From: Muriicola sp. Z0-33 | GTDB lineage: Bacteria > Bacteroidota > Bacteroidia > Flavobacteriales > Flavobacteriaceae | Direction: 5' to 3' | Length of the DNA: 64,000 bases | Assembly (NCBI RefSeq): GCF_026126425.1 | Contig: NZ_JAFMPW010000003.1 | Span: 1 to 64,000 of the forward strand | Shown here: positions 62,000-64,000 of the stretch, one piece after another | Numbering within the stretch: the first letter of the stretch is position 1 | Layout of the letters: every line of letters begins with the position of its first letter | The notes under the pieces: model-generated | The model's database searches: none | Seen by the model: the letters and a program-made list of their open reading frames with translations, nothing else | Told to the model about the DNA's origin: nothing | Made by a program: the position numbers and the translations under genes

Positions 62000-63516
62000 A
62001 AACTAGATTTTGGGGTTTTAATTGGAATTTGGGCTGTAAAAGTAGTTCCTTTATTCTCTTTGCTTTTGAAGGTAATACTACCTCCGAGATTGGTTAAGTG
62101 CCTCCGGACAATACTTAATCCAATCCCTGTTCCCTGTGTAAGCAGGGCATTACCTGCCCGGAAATATCGATCGAAAATAAATTTTTTATCTGTCTCCGGT
62201 ATCCCCATGCCTTTGTCTATTATGGCAATTGTCAAATTGTCTTTCTTTCTGGTTACCCGGATGTCTATTTTGGTATGCTCCGGGGAGTATTTTATGGCAT
62301 TATGAATTAAATTAGATAGTATAAGTACCAAAATTTTCTCATCAAATTCCAGAAGAATATCATCAATATTTTTGGGATAGACAATTTCCTGGCCATCCTT
62401 GAGCAGCATATTAGAATCATAGACTACTTCGTTGATAACTTTGCTTAGTGGGAAGGTGGTTATGCTATAATTAACTTTACCCGTTTCTAAACGCTCAACA
62501 GAAAGAAAGTCATTTATAATATTATTCAGGTATTTTACCTTTCCTTTAATGGTTTTTATGTGTTTATCTCTTTTATCTTGCTGTTCACTTTCGGTATACT
62601 TTCCCAAAAGCGTCGTAGACGTAAGAATGCTGCTTAAGGGGGTTTTAAATTCATGAGAGACCAATGAAAGGAATTTGGTTTTGAGTTCACCCAGTTCTTT
62701 CTCTTTCATCAAGGCCTTTTCTAATTGTTCTGTACGCTCGGCAACAATCCTTTCCAAATTCTCAGTGTACAAGCTTCTTTCAGTAATATCTAATATTATG
62801 GCAACACCCACGTTCTGCTCCCCGATATGGGAAATTTGTAAATGCACTTCTACAGGATAAACAGAATTGTCCTTTCGCATGTGCAAGGTTTCGAACACCA
62901 GCTTTCTTTCATCCTCATTCAGCAAGGGCTCCATCAGTTCTTTATAACCCGCATTATTCATGTCGGGCAGTAAATCTATAGGCGTCATCCTACGGAGTTC
63001 TTTCATAGTGTAGCCTATGTTGTCCCTGGCTCCGTGATTGACGTTTAAAAAGAGGAGGGTATCAGCATTAAAGACATAGATCTCATTTAAGGATTCATCA
63101 AAAATATTGAACCAGTGATTTAACTCTTCTTTGGATTTTTCTCTTTCTGTATTATCGCGGATAAGGGCCATTACATAGGAGTTATCATAAATCTGAAAAG
63201 TATTCAGTCCTACTTCAATGGGAAATTGACTCCCGTCTTTCCGCTGTCCGTAAAGATCAAGATCCTTACCCATGGGCCGTCTTTCATTACTGACTACAAA
63301 ATCTTTAAAATGGGTTTGGTGACTGCCGTGGTATTTTGAAGGAATAAGGACATTTAGTGTTTCGCCCATTAGTGCATTGATATCATAGCCAAACATACTA
63401 TTTGCGGCCCCATTGGATGCCACAATAGTTTGTTTCTCATTGACCACAATTATCCCCTCACCTACTGCCTCCGAAAGCAATTTAAAAATGTTATTGTTTT
63501 CTTCGAAGACCTTCAT
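61996..63516 (-). CDS. PAS-domain sensor histidine kinase
   Basis: Soluble hybrid-free kinase of 506 residues with two PAS domains (about 10-125 and 130-250), a coiled linker, the dimerisation helix with His288 in LVSHEFKTPLSS and a complete ATPase domain (HNAIKYSP, DKGMGIPETDKKFIFDRYF, GTGIGLSIVRRHL). No membrane helix is present, so it senses an internal signal. PAS 1 has a GSHQTHFKDF helix in which His66 aligns with the heme ligand of FixL, but the FixL distal Arg is not visible, so heme binding is only a possibility. Partner of the receiver-Crp regulator. Confidence 0.93.
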   Translation of the reverse strand: MKVFEENNNIFKLLSEAVGEGIIVVNEKQTIVASNGAANSMFGYDINALMGETLNVLIPSKYHGSHQTHFKDFVVSNERRPMGKDLDLYGQRKDGSQFPIEVGLNTFQIYDNSYVMALIRDNTEREKSKEELNHWFNIFDESLNEIYVFNADTLLFLNVNHGARDNIGYTMKELRRMTPIDLLPDMNNAGYKELMEPLLNEDERKLVFETLHMRKDNSVYPVEVHLQISHIGEQNVGVAIILDITERSLYTENLERIVAERTEQLEKALMKEKELGELKTKFLSLVSHEFKTPLSSILTSTTLLGKYTESEQQDKRDKHIKTIKGKVKYLNNIINDFLSVERLETGKVNYSITTFPLSKVINEVVYDSNMLLKDGQEIVYPKNIDDILLEFDEKILVLILSNLIHNAIKYSPEHTKIDIRVTRKKDNLTIAIIDKGMGIPETDKKFIFDRYFRAGNALLTQGTGIGLSIVRRHLTNLGGSITFKSKENKGTTFTAQIPIKTPKSSL

Positions 63517-63538
63517 GTTAAGGAATTAAATGAATATC

Positions 63539-63581
63539 TGATTTTTATCATGGTGGTTACCAATACAACTTAATATATTTA
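63539..63581 (+). promoter_or_regulatory. FNR-like site before TerB-like gene
   Basis: TGATTTTTATCA at 63539-63550, 23 bases, then TATATTTA at 63574-63581. It reads rightward to 63602. On the minus strand there is no -7 box at the right spacing for the kinase gene. Confidence 0.75.
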
Positions 63582-63601
63582 TTAACTTAAAAATAAGCAT
63601 T

Positions 63602-64000
63602 ATGGAACAATCTTATTCTAACAAAGTAGCAAATACTTTTTATCAAAAAATAGGAAAACTTTTTTTCGCTGTTGCGATGGTAGACGGGAGTGTCCGCAGT
63701 GAGGAAATAGACCGCTTAAAACAAATCGTTAGAAATACCTGGTTACCTCATGATGATATTCTGGACGAATATGGTTCTGATGCAGCATTTCAAATCGAGA
63801 TTGTTTTTGATTGGCTCCTGGAGAATGAGCAAGAAAGTAAATTGTGCTACGACGAATTCAGGGAATTTTACAAAGAAAACACCAAAATATTCAATGTGGA
63901 GGTAAAAGAGCTTATCCTAAAAACCGCAAACGCCATTGCCAGTGCTTATGCCGGGAAAAATAAATCGGAGCTTACCCTCCTTGGTAATTTACAGCTGCTA
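63602..64000 (+). CDS. TerB-like protein, cut by window end
   Basis: An ATG at 63602 opens a frame that runs without stop for 133 codons to the window edge. It begins MEQSYSNKVANTFYQKIGKL, then FFAVAMVDGSVRSEEIDRLK, the DG-containing helix typical of TerB/tellurite-resistance-like helical domains, followed by a second helical part (FREFYKENTKIFNVEVKELI). The 3' end is missing. It has its own FNR-like promoter, making it another member of the island's regulon. Confidence 0.78.
   Translation, partial: MEQSYSNKVANTFYQKIGKLFFAVAMVDGSVRSEEIDRLKQIVRNTWLPHDDILDEYGSDAAFQIEIVFDWLLENEQESKLCYDEFREFYKENTKIFNVEVKELILKTANAIASAYAGKNKSELTLLGNLQLL

Noticed and set aside
63508-63550. The 63539 palindrome as promoter of the PAS kinase gene
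   Set aside because: On the minus strand no -7 box lies at the 23-base spacing, and the start codon is only 22 bases away.

Overview
The window looks like a chromosomal segment of a Bacteroidota bacterium, most likely a marine Flavobacteriaceae. The evidence is the FecI/FecR/TonB-receptor module, TonB receptors with carboxypeptidase-regulatory domains, LytS/LytTR signalling, many lipoproteins and Tat-exported enzymes, and flavobacterial -7 boxes (TAnnTTTG). I see no rRNA, tRNA, CRISPR array, insertion sequence or phage block. No gene was checked against a database; calls rest on motifs and architecture read from the sequence.

Layout. 0-0.83 kb: AT-rich, with an array of short hairpin/tail repeats. 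0.83-4.84 kb: TonB receptor, FecR anti-sigma and ECF sigma factor (minus strand). 4.9-9.3 kb: two related acidic lipoproteins, a Crp/Fnr regulator, a small DUF2892 membrane protein and a DUF4382-like lipoprotein. 9.7-11.1 kb: secreted C-type-lectin protein. 11.7-23.4 kb: one long minus-strand operon for a giant pyruvate:ferredoxin oxidoreductase, a complete Rnf complex and a ferredoxin-NADP reductase-like protein. 23.8-28.8 kb: two tandem molybdopterin subunits plus a 2Fe-2S subunit. 29-35.6 kb: mixed metabolism (NTF2-like, AraC, M49-like peptidase, carotenoid/retinol-type oxidoreductase, MazG-like, dienelactone hydrolase). 35.6-46.1 kb: LytTR two-component system, sugar isomerase, PQQ sugar dehydrogenase-cytochrome, TonB receptor, YceI, hydrolase. 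46.2-48.6 kb: EamA transporter and cardiolipin synthase. 48.6-64 kb: stress and low-oxygen island with six tandem universal stress proteins, Hsp20, thioredoxin, D-lactate-type dehydrogenase, ROK kinase, an eRF1-like protein, an ATP-cone nuclease, three members of an unnamed helical family, a PAS histidine kinase with a receiver-Crp fusion regulator, and a TerB-like protein cut by the window edge.

Most notable result: twelve palindromes TGAYNNNNRTCA lie in this window, and each is followed, 23 bases later, by a flavobacterial -7 box of the form TAnnTTTR or close to it. This is the geometry of a class II FNR/CRP-activated promoter. These promoters head nearly every unit of the stress island and also the PFOR-Rnf operon, the cardiolipin synthase gene and the DUF2892 gene. 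They predict a single regulon joining fermentative and ion-pumping energy metabolism to stress proteins. The likely regulator is the receiver-Crp fusion at 61 kb or the Crp/Fnr protein at 7.4 kb.

Other signals: an ECF-type promoter element shared by two lipoprotein units near the sigma factor; lipoproteins in which one lipocalin-like domain sits inside another; a two-part motif shared by the LytTR system promoter and the sugar-dehydrogenase/TonB intergenic region; and a family of intergenic hairpins with a conserved tail.
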